A stretch of 35,859 nucleotides of DNA. It comes from Clostridia bacterium. Its GTDB lineage: Bacteria; Bacillota; Clostridia; Oscillospirales; CAG-272. A model generated the notes under the pieces. It searched no databases. It was not told where the DNA came from and saw only the letters and a program-made list of their open reading frames with translations. Shown here one piece after another: positions 1-11,364 of the stretch. The position numbers were made by a program, and so were the translations under genes. Location: assembly GCA_017450945.1 (NCBI GenBank), contig JAFSSP010000024.1, positions 1-35,859 on the forward strand, read 5' to 3'. The stretch's first letter is position 1, and each line of letters opens with the position of its first letter.

Positions 1-75
1 CACCTAAACAACAATTACATATCCACAACGCAAGAAACACACTTAGATACACTCTCGTCGTTATCTTTTTCAAAG

Positions 76-1425
76 TCAAAAGATACATTTCTTAATCATC
101 CTTGCCATAGGAAAATCTTCCTGACTACACAACCTTCCATGCTGAAAAACGACACTTACCGCTCCCGTCTTGTCATCCTTTTCCTCTTTTGCAAAATAAA
201 GCTTCGGGTATTTTTTGCGATCCAATCCAATGAGAAAAACGGCAAGGACAAGCGAAAGCCCTGCGGCACCAAGAACAATGGCCCAGGCACCGACCGAGCC
301 CGATGCGTCGTAGACCTTACCCACGACCAGATTGAAAAGCGCGAGCAAGATCCCCTGCGCCACGCCGAGCACGCTCGTCAGTCTTCCTCGGTGCGAGGAT
401 GGAACGCGCTTGGATTCGTAAGGCCCTTCGGCCAGCGTATTGAAAATCTCGCCCCAGGTAAACAGAATGATCGCCGCGTAGTAGACCGGGATAAAGCCAA
501 GCAACAGGATGAAGAGCAGATATCCCGCGATGAGAAGTGACCTGCCGACCACCATTTTGCCGGTCTCGCGCAGTTTTTTGAACCAGCCGGTAAAAAGCGG
601 CGTAAAAATGACCACAATAATGCAGTTGAGACTGGTCACGGTACCAAAGATAAGCGCCCCGTTGTCGCCGTGGATGTGTCCCATCTCAAGCGGCATAAGA
701 AAGTTGAATTGATTGTAGGCGGCATAGTAGAGCGCCACAATCACGGTAAAGAGGAGCACGGCCTTGTTGTCAAGGAGCACCCGCCAAACGCTCGTGCCTT
801 CTCTGGCCTTTTGGTAGACCGCCTCCTCGCTCTCCTCCTTGACCGGCTCGATGTCGCGAACCAAAAACCAGATGAGAAGCGTCGAACAGCCGATGGCAAA
901 GGCGCTGATGAGAAAGGCCAGCCACAAATAGTTGTTAAACAGGATACCGCTGAGCGTAGGCGAAACCATCAGCCCGATATTTGCGCCGAGGTATAAAAGC
1001 GAGTAGGCTTTCTCCCGGTCTGCCGTCGGCGTGATGTCGGCAATGAGCGCGCTGTAGGCAGGGCCCTCAATGCTCTGGAATACGCTTGCCAGCATGATAA
1101 GACCTATTGTCACATAGGAGAGCGGGATGAGCCCGCAGATGATAAAGCAGGTGATCGAGACGATATCGCCGACAAGGATGATCTTTTTCTTGTTGATCTT
1201 GTCGGCCAGCTTGCCACCGAGAAGACTTGCAGGCATGCAGAGAATGCTGCCGGCCATGAGGAGCAGTGCGATATTCCCTGCCGAGAGCCCCATCTTTTGG
1301 TCGAGGATCAGCGTCATCATCGGCCAGACCATCGAGCCCATGTTGGTCACAATGTTGCCAAAGAAGAGAACGTAATTTTCGCGCCTCAGTCCCCTATATT
1401 GTTGAAAAATCGTGAGTTTCTTCAT
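76..1425 (-). CDS. MFS transporter, 12-TM-type permease
   Basis: Major facilitator superfamily permease of 449 aa, the usual length for a 12-helix member. Hydrophobic segments run through the whole protein, and the classical loop 2-3 motif A is visible at residues 70-81 (GGKLADKINKKK). A longer basic loop after about residue 195 matches the central cytoplasmic loop. The substrate cannot be read from sequence; drug or small-molecule efflux is typical of the family but is only a guess. The frame stays open to 1491, but the ATG at 1425 is preferred: it is preceded by TTAGGA about 8 nt upstream and it avoids overlap with the upstream kinase gene, which ends at 1436. The 10-nt gap suggests co-transcription with that gene. 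Positions 1-75 downstream show no recognisable feature. Confidence 0.85.
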   Translation of the reverse strand: MKKLTIFQQYRGLRRENYVLFFGNIVTNMGSMVWPMMTLILDQKMGLSAGNIALLLMAGSILCMPASLLGGKLADKINKKKIILVGDIVSITCFIICGLIPLSYVTIGLIMLASVFQSIEGPAYSALIADITPTADREKAYSLLYLGANIGLMVSPTLSGILFNNYLWLAFLISAFAIGCSTLLIWFLVRDIEPVKEESEEAVYQKAREGTSVWRVLLDNKAVLLFTVIVALYYAAYNQFNFLMPLEMGHIHGDNGALIFGTVTSLNCIIVVIFTPLFTGWFKKLRETGKMVVGRSLLIAGYLLFILLLGFIPVYYAAIILFTWGEIFNTLAEGPYESKRVPSSHRGRLTSVLGVAQGILLALFNLVVGKVYDASGSVGAWAIVLGAAGLSLVLAVFLIGLDRKKYPKLYFAKEEKDDKTGAVSVVFQHGRLCSQEDFPMARMIKKCIF

Positions 1426-1435
1426 GTCAAAATTC

Positions 1436-1936
1436 CTAACTCTCAATCCCGGAAAGCCACTCGTCGGCCTCGTCGCGGGTATGGAAAACAAACACCTGCC
1501 TGTCCGGGTATTGTTTGATCAATTCATAGACGTGCGGGCGGTTCTCGGTTTTGTAGTTACGAACAAGTTTGATCAGTTCCGGATCCAGTTCGTGTTCCAC
1601 CCACGGGATATCCGGCCTCGATTTCCCGACCCGCTCTTTGATCCCTTTCATGCAGACTTCTTCGTCGTAATCGAGAAAAATCACTGTATCGCAGGCGGCA
1701 AAGCGCACGGGACAGGTTCTGCTGTAATCGCCATCGATAATCCAAGTTTTGCCTTGTAGGATCGCCCCGATCCGCTCGTCAAATTCTTCTCGCGTGATAT
1801 GCGTCCGATCTTCTTTCCACCAAACATTGTCGAGATGAATGAGCGAAAGCCCGGTTTTCTCGGCGAGTTCCATTGACAAAGTGCTCTTTCCGCTCCCGGG
1901 AGAGCCGATCACGATGATTTTGTTCCCGAGTTTCAT
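1436..1936 (-). CDS. FlaR-like P-loop nucleotide kinase family protein
   Basis: Small P-loop protein of 166 aa with an N-terminal Walker A motif (GSPGSGKST, residues 9-17). An IHLD segment and a WIIDGDYSRT segment follow, an arrangement typical of proteins annotated as 'DNA topology modulation protein FlaR' or as adenylate/shikimate-kinase-like AAA_17 proteins. An Asp-rich strand (VIFLDYDEE) fits the lid region of such kinases. The real substrate of this family is not established. The frame is open to 2020, but the ATG at 1936 has a GAGGAGGGC ribosome site immediately upstream, so the first 28 codons are probably leader. It likely forms a two-gene unit with the downstream MFS transporter. Confidence 0.75.
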   Translation of the reverse strand: MKLGNKIIVIGSPGSGKSTLSMELAEKTGLSLIHLDNVWWKEDRTHITREEFDERIGAILQGKTWIIDGDYSRTCPVRFAACDTVIFLDYDEEVCMKGIKERVGKSRPDIPWVEHELDPELIKLVRNYKTENRPHVYELIKQYPDRQVFVFHTRDEADEWLSGIES

Positions 1937-1991
1937 CCCAGTGCCCTCCTCGATTTGACCCGACCGCTCGCACGGCCGCGCTTCTTTTTTG

Positions 1992-2020
1992 AGTATAGCA
2001 CAATTTGGTGGAATTTGCAA
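1992..2020 (-). promoter_or_regulatory. Sigma-A type promoter for the P-loop kinase/MFS pair
   Basis: On the minus strand a TTGCAA -35 box (2015-2020) and a TATACT -10 box (1992-1997) are separated by exactly 17 nt. The -10 lies 55 nt upstream of the ATG at 1936. The TTGCAA/17/TATACT pattern recurs before other genes in this window, which supports the call. Confidence 0.65.
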
Positions 2021-2045
2021 GACAAACCCGGCGGATTCATCCTCT

Positions 2046-2091
2046 CACACGGCGCCAAAAATAGGGCCGCCGAATGGCGACCCTATTTTTG
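2046..2091 (-). repeat. R2 hairpin repeat, copy 1 (terminator-like)
   Basis: A 16-nt arm (CAAAAATAGGGCCGCC, 2056-2071) faces a near-complementary arm (2076-2091) around a GAAT loop. On the minus strand the one non-Watson-Crick position becomes a G-U pair and the hairpin ends in a TATTTTTGG tract, so it should work as an intrinsic terminator for transcripts coming from the pyrG side. The same hairpin with the loop in the opposite orientation lies at 21624-21659, next to tRNA-Arg. A flank CACACGGC(A/G)CC is also shared. Confidence 0.75.
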
Positions 2092-2140
2092 TGTTGCATG
2101 GTAGAAAAACATTGAATTTTAAGCCCCTACAAAGCAAAGC

Positions 2141-2207
2141 AAAAGAAACGGCTATTCTATCAAAATAACCGTTTCTTTTTGTATTAAGTAGTAGATATTG
2201 ATAGAAT
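2141..2207. repeat. R1 hairpin repeat, copy 1 (bidirectional terminator)
   Basis: AAAAGAAACGG at 2141-2151 pairs with CCGTTTCTTTT at 2169-2179, with A/T tracts on both outer sides as in bidirectional terminators. A second inverted pair, ATTCTATCAA (2154-2163) and TTGATAGAAT (2198-2207), overlaps it, so two alternative folds are possible. The whole 67-bp unit recurs at 18221-18289 with the same 18-nt spacing to TTGATAGAAT. A shorter copy is at 21404-21446. It probably ends the pyrG operon. Confidence 0.8.
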
Positions 2208-2210
2208 CCC

Positions 2211-2240
2211 CAAGGGGGGTAAGAGGTTACCCTCCCCTTG
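2211..2240 (-). terminator. GC-rich hairpin at the 3' end of the pyrG operon
   Basis: CAAGGGG (2211-2217) pairs with CCCCTTG (2234-2240). GGTAA pairs with TTACC inside it around a GAGG loop, with a two-base bulge. It lies 114 nt beyond the pyrG stop. There is no clean T-tract, so it may stabilise the mRNA 3' end rather than terminate; the R1 hairpin that follows is the better terminator. Nothing else is seen in 2241-2354. Confidence 0.45.
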
Positions 2241-2354
2241 AAAGATGCGTCCCTTACATTTTTGCACTCTTGGGCGAAAATGGCACAGTGGTGTATATCT
2301 TTCTTTCAGCAACGCTTCCGGTCGATTCGCGCCCGCACTTTCTTATCCAGCAAC

Positions 2355-5511
<3,157 letters not shown>

Positions 5512-5527
5512 ATTGGTAGAGCCTCCC

Positions 5528-7111
5528 TTATTTTCCGCTGTCACCGTAGTTGGAGAGAACGCGTGCGGACGGGTCATTGACGTTGCAACCCTCCCACTCT
5601 TTGTTGGGCATCCAGAAATCGACGATCATATCCGACTGCCCGGGGTAGTATTCTTCAAAAATCTCGCGATAGAGGAGCGATTCTTTGGTAAAGGGTGTCG
5701 CGTGGGTGTATTGTTTGCGCTTCTCTTCAAATTCTTCGTCGGTGTACTGCGTCTCGGCATAAGCTTTGAGATCGTCGACCATCGAGTGACCGACCGCATC
5801 CGAGAAGGCGGCTTTCTCGCGCCAGAGGATCGAGTCGGGCAAATATCCGAGCCCCTCGAAGGCGTGGCGGAGGAGGTACTTCCCTTTCCCATAGCGATTG
5901 ATCTTCATCTCGGGATCGAGGTTCATCACATAGTGGACAAAGTCGAGGTCTCCGAACGGCACGCGCGCTTCGAGCGAGTTGACCGAGATGCAACGGTCGG
6001 CGCGGAGCACGTCGTACATGTGCAGTTCGCGCACGCGCTTCTCTGCTTCCTTTTGGAAAGCCTCGGCGCTCGGCGCAAAGTCGGTGTATTTGTAGCCGAA
6101 GATCTCGTCCGAAATTTCACCGGTGAGCAACACGCGAATGTCGGTCGTCTCGTGAATCGCTTTGCAGACGAGGTACATTCCCATGCTGGCGCGGATGGTG
6201 GTGATATCGTAGGTTCCGAGCAGATGGATCACGTCGCGCAAGGAAGAGATCACGTCATCCGGGGTCATGTAGACCTCGGTGTGATCGGCGCCGATGAAGT
6301 CGGCAACCTGTTTGGCATATTTTAAGTCGATCGCGTCTTCGCTCATGCCGATGGCAAAGGTTTTGATCGGTTCGCGGCTCTTCTTTGCGGCAATGGCGCA
6401 AACGAGCGAAGAATCAAGGCCGCCCGAGAGGAGGAAGCCGACCTTTGCATCGGCGACGAGTCGTTTTTCCACGCCGGCAATCAGCTTTTCACGAATGGTT
6501 TTGCAGGCAGTTTCCAGATCGTCATGGCAAATCTCGGTCGCCGTGGCGATATCACAATATCGAATGAACTTTCCGCCCTTGTAGTAGTGTCCCGGCGGAA
6601 ATGGGGTGATCTTTTTGCAAAGACCGACGAGGTTTTTCGGCTCGCTGGCAAAGAGGATGCTTCCCTTCTCGTCGTATCCGTAATAAAGCGGACGAATGCC
6701 AATGGGATCGCGCGCGGCAATGTATTCGCCGCTTCTTCCGTCGTAGATCACGCAGGCGAACTCGGCGTCCAGATGTTGGAACATCTCCGTGCCGTATTCC
6801 AAATAGAGCGGCAGAAGAATCTCGCAGTCCGAACCGCTGACAAAGGTATAACCTTTTGACATCAGCTCTTTTTTGTCCTTCTCAAAGCCGTACAGCTCGC
6901 CGTTGCAGACGACGGAGCAACCGGCAAGCTCAAACGGCTGCATCCCGGCGTCGTGAAGACCCATGATCGAGAGCCGGTGAAATCCGAGAAGCCCCTTCCC
7001 CGTATCGATCACCCGGCTGTCGTCCGGGCCTCTCGACTGTGTTTTTGCAAAAGATGTTTCAAACACCGCCCTGTCGACAACAGGGCCGCAATAACCGAAA
7101 ATCGAACACAT
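5528..7111 (-). CDS. asnB: Asparagine synthase (glutamine hydrolysing)
   Basis: Class II amidotransferase making asparagine from aspartate, ATP and glutamine. At 527 aa it has the AsnB length. The catalytic Cys is residue 2 (MCSIFGYCG), which becomes the N-terminal nucleophile after Met removal. The glutaminase half contains the expected FHRLSI, CNGELY and [12 protein letters not shown] blocks. The synthase half has the ATP-binding SGGLDSS and the [12 protein letters not shown] and LEARVPF blocks. The start ATG is preceded by AGGAGTTCTATT, and the gene begins 10 nt after the Amt-PII gene. The operon context (glutamine synthetase and ammonium transport upstream, guaA and pyrG downstream) suggests asparagine is treated as part of glutamine-nitrogen disposal. 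Confidence 0.96.
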   Translation of the reverse strand: MCSIFGYCGPVVDRAVFETSFAKTQSRGPDDSRVIDTGKGLLGFHRLSIMGLHDAGMQPFELAGCSVVCNGELYGFEKDKKELMSKGYTFVSGSDCEILLPLYLEYGTEMFQHLDAEFACVIYDGRSGEYIAARDPIGIRPLYYGYDEKGSILFASEPKNLVGLCKKITPFPPGHYYKGGKFIRYCDIATATEICHDDLETACKTIREKLIAGVEKRLVADAKVGFLLSGGLDSSLVCAIAAKKSREPIKTFAIGMSEDAIDLKYAKQVADFIGADHTEVYMTPDDVISSLRDVIHLLGTYDITTIRASMGMYLVCKAIHETTDIRVLLTGEISDEIFGYKYTDFAPSAEAFQKEAEKRVRELHMYDVLRADRCISVNSLEARVPFGDLDFVHYVMNLDPEMKINRYGKGKYLLRHAFEGLGYLPDSILWREKAAFSDAVGHSMVDDLKAYAETQYTDEEFEEKRKQYTHATPFTKESLLYREIFEEYYPGQSDMIVDFWMPNKEWEGCNVNDPSARVLSNYGDSGK

Positions 7112-7121
7112 AATAGAACTC

Positions 7122-8876
7122 CTATTCCACGTCCTGCAAGGCGTCGTAACCTTCCTCGCCGGTACGCACTTTCACAACGTTTTCCACGTCGTAAACAAAT
7201 ATTTTTCCATCGCCGATATGCCCGGTATAAAGCACACGCTTGGCGGTCTCAATCACTTCTCTGACCGGCACTTTGCTGACGACGATATCAACCTGAATTT
7301 TCGGGAAGAGATTGGCTTCCACGACTACGCCGCGGTAGTATTCGGGCTGTCCCTTCTGAATTCCGCAGCCAAGCACGTGTGAAACGGTCATGCCGGTAAT
7401 GCCGATCTCCATCATCGCATTTTTGAGCGCCTCAAATCGAGGCTCCTTGCAGATGATCTCCACTTTGGTAAACTTGGGAGAACCGTCTGCCACAGCAGGA
7501 ACTTTTTTCACCGGGATTGCTTCTGCCACCGGAATCTCACCTGCAACCTCAACAGCGCCCGCAAATCCGTAGTCAAGGCTTTCAACGGCGGGAACAAAAT
7601 CGGCGTAGGCACTCGGGAGGCCGTGCTCGGTCTTATCAAGGCCTTTGATCTCTTCTTCGAGAGAGACGCGAAGTCCCACGGTTTTTTTGAGAATGAGAAA
7701 GGTCAGGCTCATGGTCGCGGCCGTCCAAGCGAGGATACAGACAATTCCCAAGAGCTGAACGCCAAGCAGTCTGAAACTGCCGGTGTAAAACAGTCCGGAA
7801 AGTCCTGCGGGAGCGGCGGGATTTGCGAGAAGGCCTACCGCAATTGTCCCCCAAACACCGTTTGCCAGGTGAACGCCGACGGCGCCGACCGGATCGTCAA
7901 TGTGGAGCTTGAGATCGAGCAGTTCGACCACAAACACCACAAGGAAGCCCGAAACGATACCGACCACCGTCGCGCCCAGCGCGTCGAGCGCATCACAGCC
8001 TGCCGTAATGCCGACAAGACCGGCAAGAGAGGCGTTGATGCACATGGATACGTCGGGCTTCCCGTTTTTGATCCAAGTGAAAATCATTGTGGTACAGGTT
8101 GCAACGGCAGGAGCGATCGTGGTGGTGACGAAAATCGAAGAAAGCGATTCGCCGTCCCATGCTGCGGCTCCGTTGAATCCGTACCAGCCGAACCAGAGGA
8201 TGAAACAGCCGAGCGCGCCGAGCGTGATCGAATGCCCCGGGATCGCGTTGACCTTTTTGACCTTTCCGGCTTGGTCCTTGAGATACTTTCCAAGCCGCGG
8301 GCCGACCATGATCGCGCCGATGAGAGCCGTCACCCCGCCGACCGAGTGGATCGCGGCGGATCCCGCAAAATCGTGAAATCCGAGACGAACCAGCCAACCG
8401 GCCTCGTTCCAAACCCAACCGGCTTCGATCGGGTAAACAAAGAGCGAAATGACGCCCGAATAAATACAATACGAAAGAAATTTTGTCCGCTCCGCCATGG
8501 CGCCCGAAACGATGGTCGCGGCAGTCGCGCAAAACACGAGGTTGAAAACGAAGGCCGGTGCGTTTCCACTCTTCAGGAATCCAGCGAAATCGGTCAGGAT
8601 CTTCAGATTCGGAACTCCGATAAAACCAAGAACGTAATCTTCGGCCATCATCAGGCTGAAACCGAGCAGGACGAAGACTACGGTGCCGATGCAGAAATCC
8701 ATGAGATTTTTCATGATGATATTCCCTGCGTTCTTTGCACGGGTAAATCCGGTCTCAACCATCGCAAATCCTGCCTGCATAAAGAAGATGAAGGCGGTGC
8801 CGATGAGCAGCCAGACGCCGAAAACTTCTTTTTCGGCATATCGTTCAACAAGTTTTGCAAGTTCTTCGGGTAACAT
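7122..8876 (-). CDS. Ammonium transporter fused to a C-terminal PII domain (Amt-GlnB)
   Basis: A 584-aa fusion protein. Residues 1 to about 415 are an Amt/Rh ammonium channel with about 11 membrane helices. It shows FHDFAGSAAIHSVGG, holding the first pore-twin histidine, and VGVHLANGVWG, holding the second. A linker of about 50 residues rich in Ala/Pro/Val leads to a complete PII signalling domain at residues 468-584, with the T-loop YRG and the B-loop TGHIGDGKIFVYDV and RTGEEG. The T-loop position equal to the uridylylated Tyr51 of GlnB is Val519, so covalent control by a GlnD-type enzyme looks impossible; ATP/ADP/2-oxoglutarate binding should remain. Amt and GlnK are usually separate adjacent genes, and fusions are known but less common. 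It sits 25 nt after glnN with a GGAG ribosome site. Confidence 0.93.
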   Translation of the reverse strand: MLPEELAKLVERYAEKEVFGVWLLIGTAFIFFMQAGFAMVETGFTRAKNAGNIIMKNLMDFCIGTVVFVLLGFSLMMAEDYVLGFIGVPNLKILTDFAGFLKSGNAPAFVFNLVFCATAATIVSGAMAERTKFLSYCIYSGVISLFVYPIEAGWVWNEAGWLVRLGFHDFAGSAAIHSVGGVTALIGAIMVGPRLGKYLKDQAGKVKKVNAIPGHSITLGALGCFILWFGWYGFNGAAAWDGESLSSIFVTTTIAPAVATCTTMIFTWIKNGKPDVSMCINASLAGLVGITAGCDALDALGATVVGIVSGFLVVFVVELLDLKLHIDDPVGAVGVHLANGVWGTIAVGLLANPAAPAGLSGLFYTGSFRLLGVQLLGIVCILAWTAATMSLTFLILKKTVGLRVSLEEEIKGLDKTEHGLPSAYADFVPAVESLDYGFAGAVEVAGEIPVAEAIPVKKVPAVADGSPKFTKVEIICKEPRFEALKNAMMEIGITGMTVSHVLGCGIQKGQPEYYRGVVVEANLFPKIQVDIVVSKVPVREVIETAKRVLYTGHIGDGKIFVYDVENVVKVRTGEEGYDALQDVE

Positions 8877-8901
8877 GGGGTGGGTCTCCTTTTTTTGGGG
8901 G

Positions 8902-10998
8902 TTATCTGACGCTGAAGAGAATATCCGAATAGGTCGGGAACGGCCAGTAGGTTTTATCGGTCAGCGTTTCGGCCTCGTCGCAGGCCAGGCGAAGTTCGCA
9001 CATCTTTGGCAGGATCACATCGCGAATCGTTTCTGCCTCGGCAAGGATCTCTCCTGTGCCCGGAAGCGCGATGACGGCGCTTTGCAGTTCGTCGACCGCG
9101 ATCGAGATTCGGTCGGTCAGTGCGGAGAGCTTTTCGATGGAACCGATCTCATAGAAGCAGGCAAGCGCGGGAGAGATCGCTTTCTTTGCGGCGGCGTTTT
9201 TGGCAAGGTCTGCGGCAAAGCGTTCGACGGCCGGCGCGATCTGCGTTTTCGCCATGGTGATCATGGTGTTGGCCTCGATCACGACCGTCTTGCAGTAGTT
9301 TTCGAGCATGATCTCGGCGCGGGCTTCCAGCTCTTCTTTGGTAAAAATCTTGTGAGACGTCAGCATAGCGATATTCTTTTCGTCCAAGAGGTGCGGCACA
9401 CAGTCGACCGTGGTACGGTAGTTGAGAAGGCCGCGAACCTCGGTGGCCTCTTTGATCCAGGCATCGTCGTAACCGTTTCCGTTGAAGATGATGCGCTTGT
9501 GATCCTTGATGGTCTTTTTGATCATCTCGTGCAGAGCCGTTTCAAAATCGTCGACTCCTTCGAGACGGTCGGCGTAAACTTTCAGGCTCTCGGCCACCGC
9601 ACTGTTGAGCATAATGTTTGCGGCGGCAATGCTGTTGGAGGAACCGAGCATCCGGAACTCGAACTTGTTGCCGGTAAAAGCAAAAGGCGAGGTGCGGTTG
9701 CGGTCGGTGGTATCCCGGTTGAACTTCGGCAGGACGTGCACGCCGAGCTTCATTTGGGTTTTTTCGATTCCCTGATAGGGGGTGTCGGTCTCGATTGCGT
9801 CAAGGACTGCAGTCAATTCGTCGCCAAGGAACATCGAAATGACGGCTGGCGGCGCTTCGTTGGCGCCAAGTCTGTGGTCGTTTCCGGCCGTGGCGACCGA
9901 GATGCGGAGCAGATCCTGATAATCGTCCACCGCTTTGATCACGGCGCAAAGGAAAAGCAAAAACTGTGCGTTCTCATAGGGCGTGTCGCCGGGAGCAAGC
10001 AGGTTTTGCCCCTCGCTCGTGGCAATCGACCAGTTGTTGTGTTTGCCAGAACCGTTGACGCCTGCAAAGGGCTTTTCGTGAAGCAGACAGACCAGCCCAT
10101 GGCGGGACGCAACCTTTTGCATCATCTCCATGGTGATCTGGTTATGGTCGGTTGCAACGTTGGTCGTCGTATAGATCGGCGCCAGCTCGTGTTGTGCAGG
10201 CGCGACCTCGTTGTGCTCGGTCTTGGCAAGAATCCCGAGCTTCCAGAGTTCTTCGTTGAGTTCTTCCATGAAAGCCGCGACTCTCGGTTTGATCACGCCG
10301 AAATAGTGGTCGTCCATCTCCTGCCCTTTCGGCGGCTTTGAACCAAACAGTGTTCTGCCGGTAAAACGCAGGTCGGGACGAGCGTCGTACATTTCTTTGG
10401 AGATGAGAAAGTATTCTTGCTCGGGGCCAACCGAAGAACGCACGCACTTTGCACTGTCGTTTCCAAAAAGGCGCAAAATGCGGAGCGCCTGTTTGTTGAG
10501 CGCTTCCATCGAGCGAAGCAGCGGGGTTTTCTTATCGAGCGCGTGTCCTCCGTAAGAGCAGAACGCGGTCGGGATGCAGAGCGTTTTGCCTTTGATAAAT
10601 GCGTAGGAGGTCGGATCCCATGCCGTATATCCTCTTGCCTCAAAGGTGGCACGCAGACCGCCCGACGGGAAGGAGGATGCATCGGGCTCGCCCTTGATGA
10701 GCTCCTTGCCCGAGAACTCCATGATCACACCGCCGTCCGGAGATGGCGAGATGAAACTATCGTGCTTTTCGGCAGTAATGCCGGTCATGGGCTGGAACCA
10801 GTGGGTAAAGTGTGTCGCCCCTTTGGAGAGCGCCCAATCCTTCATGGCGTCGGCCACCGCATTGGCCACGCCGATGTCAAGCGTCGCTCCTTCGTCGATG
10901 GTCTTTTTGAGCGAGGCGTATACACTTGCCGAAAGAGTGGCTTTCATCACTCTGTCGTCGAACACAAGACTTCCAAAATACTCGGGTACGGTTTTCAT
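8902..10998 (-). CDS. glnN: Glutamine synthetase type III
   Basis: ATP-dependent ligation of ammonia to glutamate by the large dodecameric GSIII class. At 698 aa it has the expected length, well above GSI. GSIII signatures include THWFQPMTG followed by HDSF near the N-terminus, [21 protein letters not shown] for metal and substrate binding, [12 protein letters not shown] for ATP, and [16 protein letters not shown]. The ATG is preceded by AAGGAGAAAAACC. It is the first gene of a five-gene operon. Transcription starts from a consensus promoter at 11156-11184 and passes through a leader with two hexaloop hairpins, each overlapping a terminator. Regulation by the ANTAR protein encoded at 17611 is therefore inferred. 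A second, type I synthetase lies in the divergent operon. Confidence 0.97.
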   Translation of the reverse strand: MKTVPEYFGSLVFDDRVMKATLSASVYASLKKTIDEGATLDIGVANAVADAMKDWALSKGATHFTHWFQPMTGITAEKHDSFISPSPDGGVIMEFSGKELIKGEPDASSFPSGGLRATFEARGYTAWDPTSYAFIKGKTLCIPTAFCSYGGHALDKKTPLLRSMEALNKQALRILRLFGNDSAKCVRSSVGPEQEYFLISKEMYDARPDLRFTGRTLFGSKPPKGQEMDDHYFGVIKPRVAAFMEELNEELWKLGILAKTEHNEVAPAQHELAPIYTTTNVATDHNQITMEMMQKVASRHGLVCLLHEKPFAGVNGSGKHNNWSIATSEGQNLLAPGDTPYENAQFLLFLCAVIKAVDDYQDLLRISVATAGNDHRLGANEAPPAVISMFLGDELTAVLDAIETDTPYQGIEKTQMKLGVHVLPKFNRDTTDRNRTSPFAFTGNKFEFRMLGSSNSIAAANIMLNSAVAESLKVYADRLEGVDDFETALHEMIKKTIKDHKRIIFNGNGYDDAWIKEATEVRGLLNYRTTVDCVPHLLDEKNIAMLTSHKIFTKEELEARAEIMLENYCKTVVIEANTMITMAKTQIAPAVERFAADLAKNAAAKKAISPALACFYEIGSIEKLSALTDRISIAVDELQSAVIALPGTGEILAEAETIRDVILPKMCELRLACDEAETLTDKTYWPFPTYSDILFSVR

Positions 10999-11020
10999 GG
11001 TTTTTCTCCTTTTCTTTTTT

Positions 11021-11066
11021 CAAAAGCGAGAGGCGTCTCCCCTGTCGAATGACACGGAAGACGCCT
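11021..11066 (-). terminator. Leader terminator B of the glnN operon
   Basis: In the minus-strand RNA, AGGCGTCT (11066-11059) pairs with AGACGCCT (11038-11031). A further TCC/GGG block and TGTC/GACA continue inward to an ATTC loop. A short T-tract (CTCGCTTTTG, 11030-11021) follows, weaker than in terminator A. Its 5' arm coincides with the 3' arm and loop of hexaloop hairpin 2 (11057-11074), so the two cannot form together. Confidence 0.65.
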
Positions 11067-11074
11067 TTGCCTTC
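11057..11074 (-). promoter_or_regulatory. ANTAR-type hexaloop hairpin 2, glnN leader
   Basis: RNA stem GAAGGC/GTCTTC with hexaloop AAAGGC, which has A at loop position 1 and G at position 4, the signature of RNA hairpins bound by ANTAR proteins. The loop and its closing GC...GT pairs are identical to hairpin 3 in the divergent leader. The 3' arm is shared with terminator B, giving a simple antiterminator/terminator switch. Confidence 0.7.
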
Positions 11075-11089
11075 ATATTTGAAAATTGT

Positions 11090-11134
11090 CCTAAAAAGCA
11101 AAAAGGGGTCTTTGAGCCCGAAGAACTCAAAGAC
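11090..11134 (-). terminator. Leader terminator A of the glnN operon
   Basis: In RNA, GTCTTTGAG (11134-11126) pairs perfectly with CTCAAAGAC (11116-11108) around a 9-nt loop, followed by CCCCTTTTTGCTTTTT (11107-11092). The same CTTTTTGCTTTTTAG tail follows the terminator in the divergent gltB-type leader, so the two leaders look related. Its 5' arm contains the 3' arm of hexaloop hairpin 1. Confidence 0.8.
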
Positions 11135-11146
11135 GCCGTTGCCTTT
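11129..11146 (-). promoter_or_regulatory. ANTAR-type hexaloop hairpin 1, glnN leader
   Basis: RNA stem AAAGGC/GTCTTT with hexaloop AACGGC (A1 and G4 present). It starts only about 4 nt after the predicted transcription start. The GTCTTT arm is also the start of terminator A, so the folds exclude each other. The two glnN hexaloops are separated by about 54 nt that contain terminator A. Confidence 0.7.
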
Positions 11147-11155
11147 TATGGTGCG

Positions 11156-11184
11156 ATTATACACCGCAAAAATCGGTTTGTCAA
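11156..11184 (-). promoter_or_regulatory. Consensus sigma-A promoter of the glnN operon
   Basis: Minus strand: TTGACA (11179-11184), 17-nt spacer, TATAAT (11156-11161), a perfect match to consensus. Such a strong promoter fits constitutive initiation with control placed downstream at the leader terminators. The stretch 11185-11247 between the two divergent promoters is A/T-rich without other recognised sites. Confidence 0.9.
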
Positions 11185-11247
11185 GTCCTTTTTTGCATTT
11201 TTTTGCAAAATAATTTTGAACTTTCTTCAAAAAGGTGCCTTTTTATA

Positions 11248-11276
11248 TTGACAAAATAAGAAAAAAATGCTACAAT
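11248..11276 (+). promoter_or_regulatory. Consensus-like sigma-A promoter of the glutamate synthase operon
   Basis: TTGACA (11248-11253), 17-nt spacer, TACAAT (11271-11276). It is oriented away from the glnN promoter, 63 nt from its -35 box, and leads into an 88-nt untranslated leader. Confidence 0.9.
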
Positions 11277-11282
11277 GCAAAA

Positions 11283-11306
11283 AAAGTGAGCAAAGGCGTT
11301 CACTTT
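11283..11306 (+). promoter_or_regulatory. ANTAR-type hexaloop hairpin 3, glutamate synthase leader
   Basis: Nine-pair stem (AAAGTGAGC with GTTCACTTT, one G-U) closing the hexaloop AAAGGC at 11292-11297, with A1 and G4 as expected for ANTAR binding. Loop and closing pairs match hairpin 2 on the other side of the intergenic region. Positions 11301-11306 are shared with terminator C. Only one hexaloop hairpin is seen in this leader, whereas characterised ANTAR targets usually have two in tandem. Confidence 0.72.
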
Positions 11307-11348
11307 CGCACATCAATCTCTGTGCGAAAGTGGCGCTTTTTGCTTTTT
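11301..11348 (+). terminator. Leader terminator C of the glutamate synthase operon
   Basis: A perfect 12-bp stem, CACTTTCGCACA (11301-11312) with TGTGCGAAAGTG (11321-11332), and an 8-nt loop, followed by GCGCTTTTTGCTTTTT. It ends 16 nt before the first start codon and would stop transcription before the operon unless hairpin 3 forms first. Confidence 0.85.
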
Positions 11349-11364
11349 AGCGAGGTGAAAACGA

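Noticed and set aside
11020..11076. An 18-codon open frame in the glnN leader that could be an attenuation leader peptide
   Set aside because: The only Shine-Dalgarno-like AGGA is about 12 nt away, no glutamine or glutamate codon run is present, and the frame overlaps hairpin 2 and terminator B, which explain the sequence better.
10999..11364. A glutamine riboswitch (glnA or downstream-peptide type) in the leaders
   Set aside because: No conserved core of either riboswitch was seen; the hexaloop/terminator pairs account for the leader structure.
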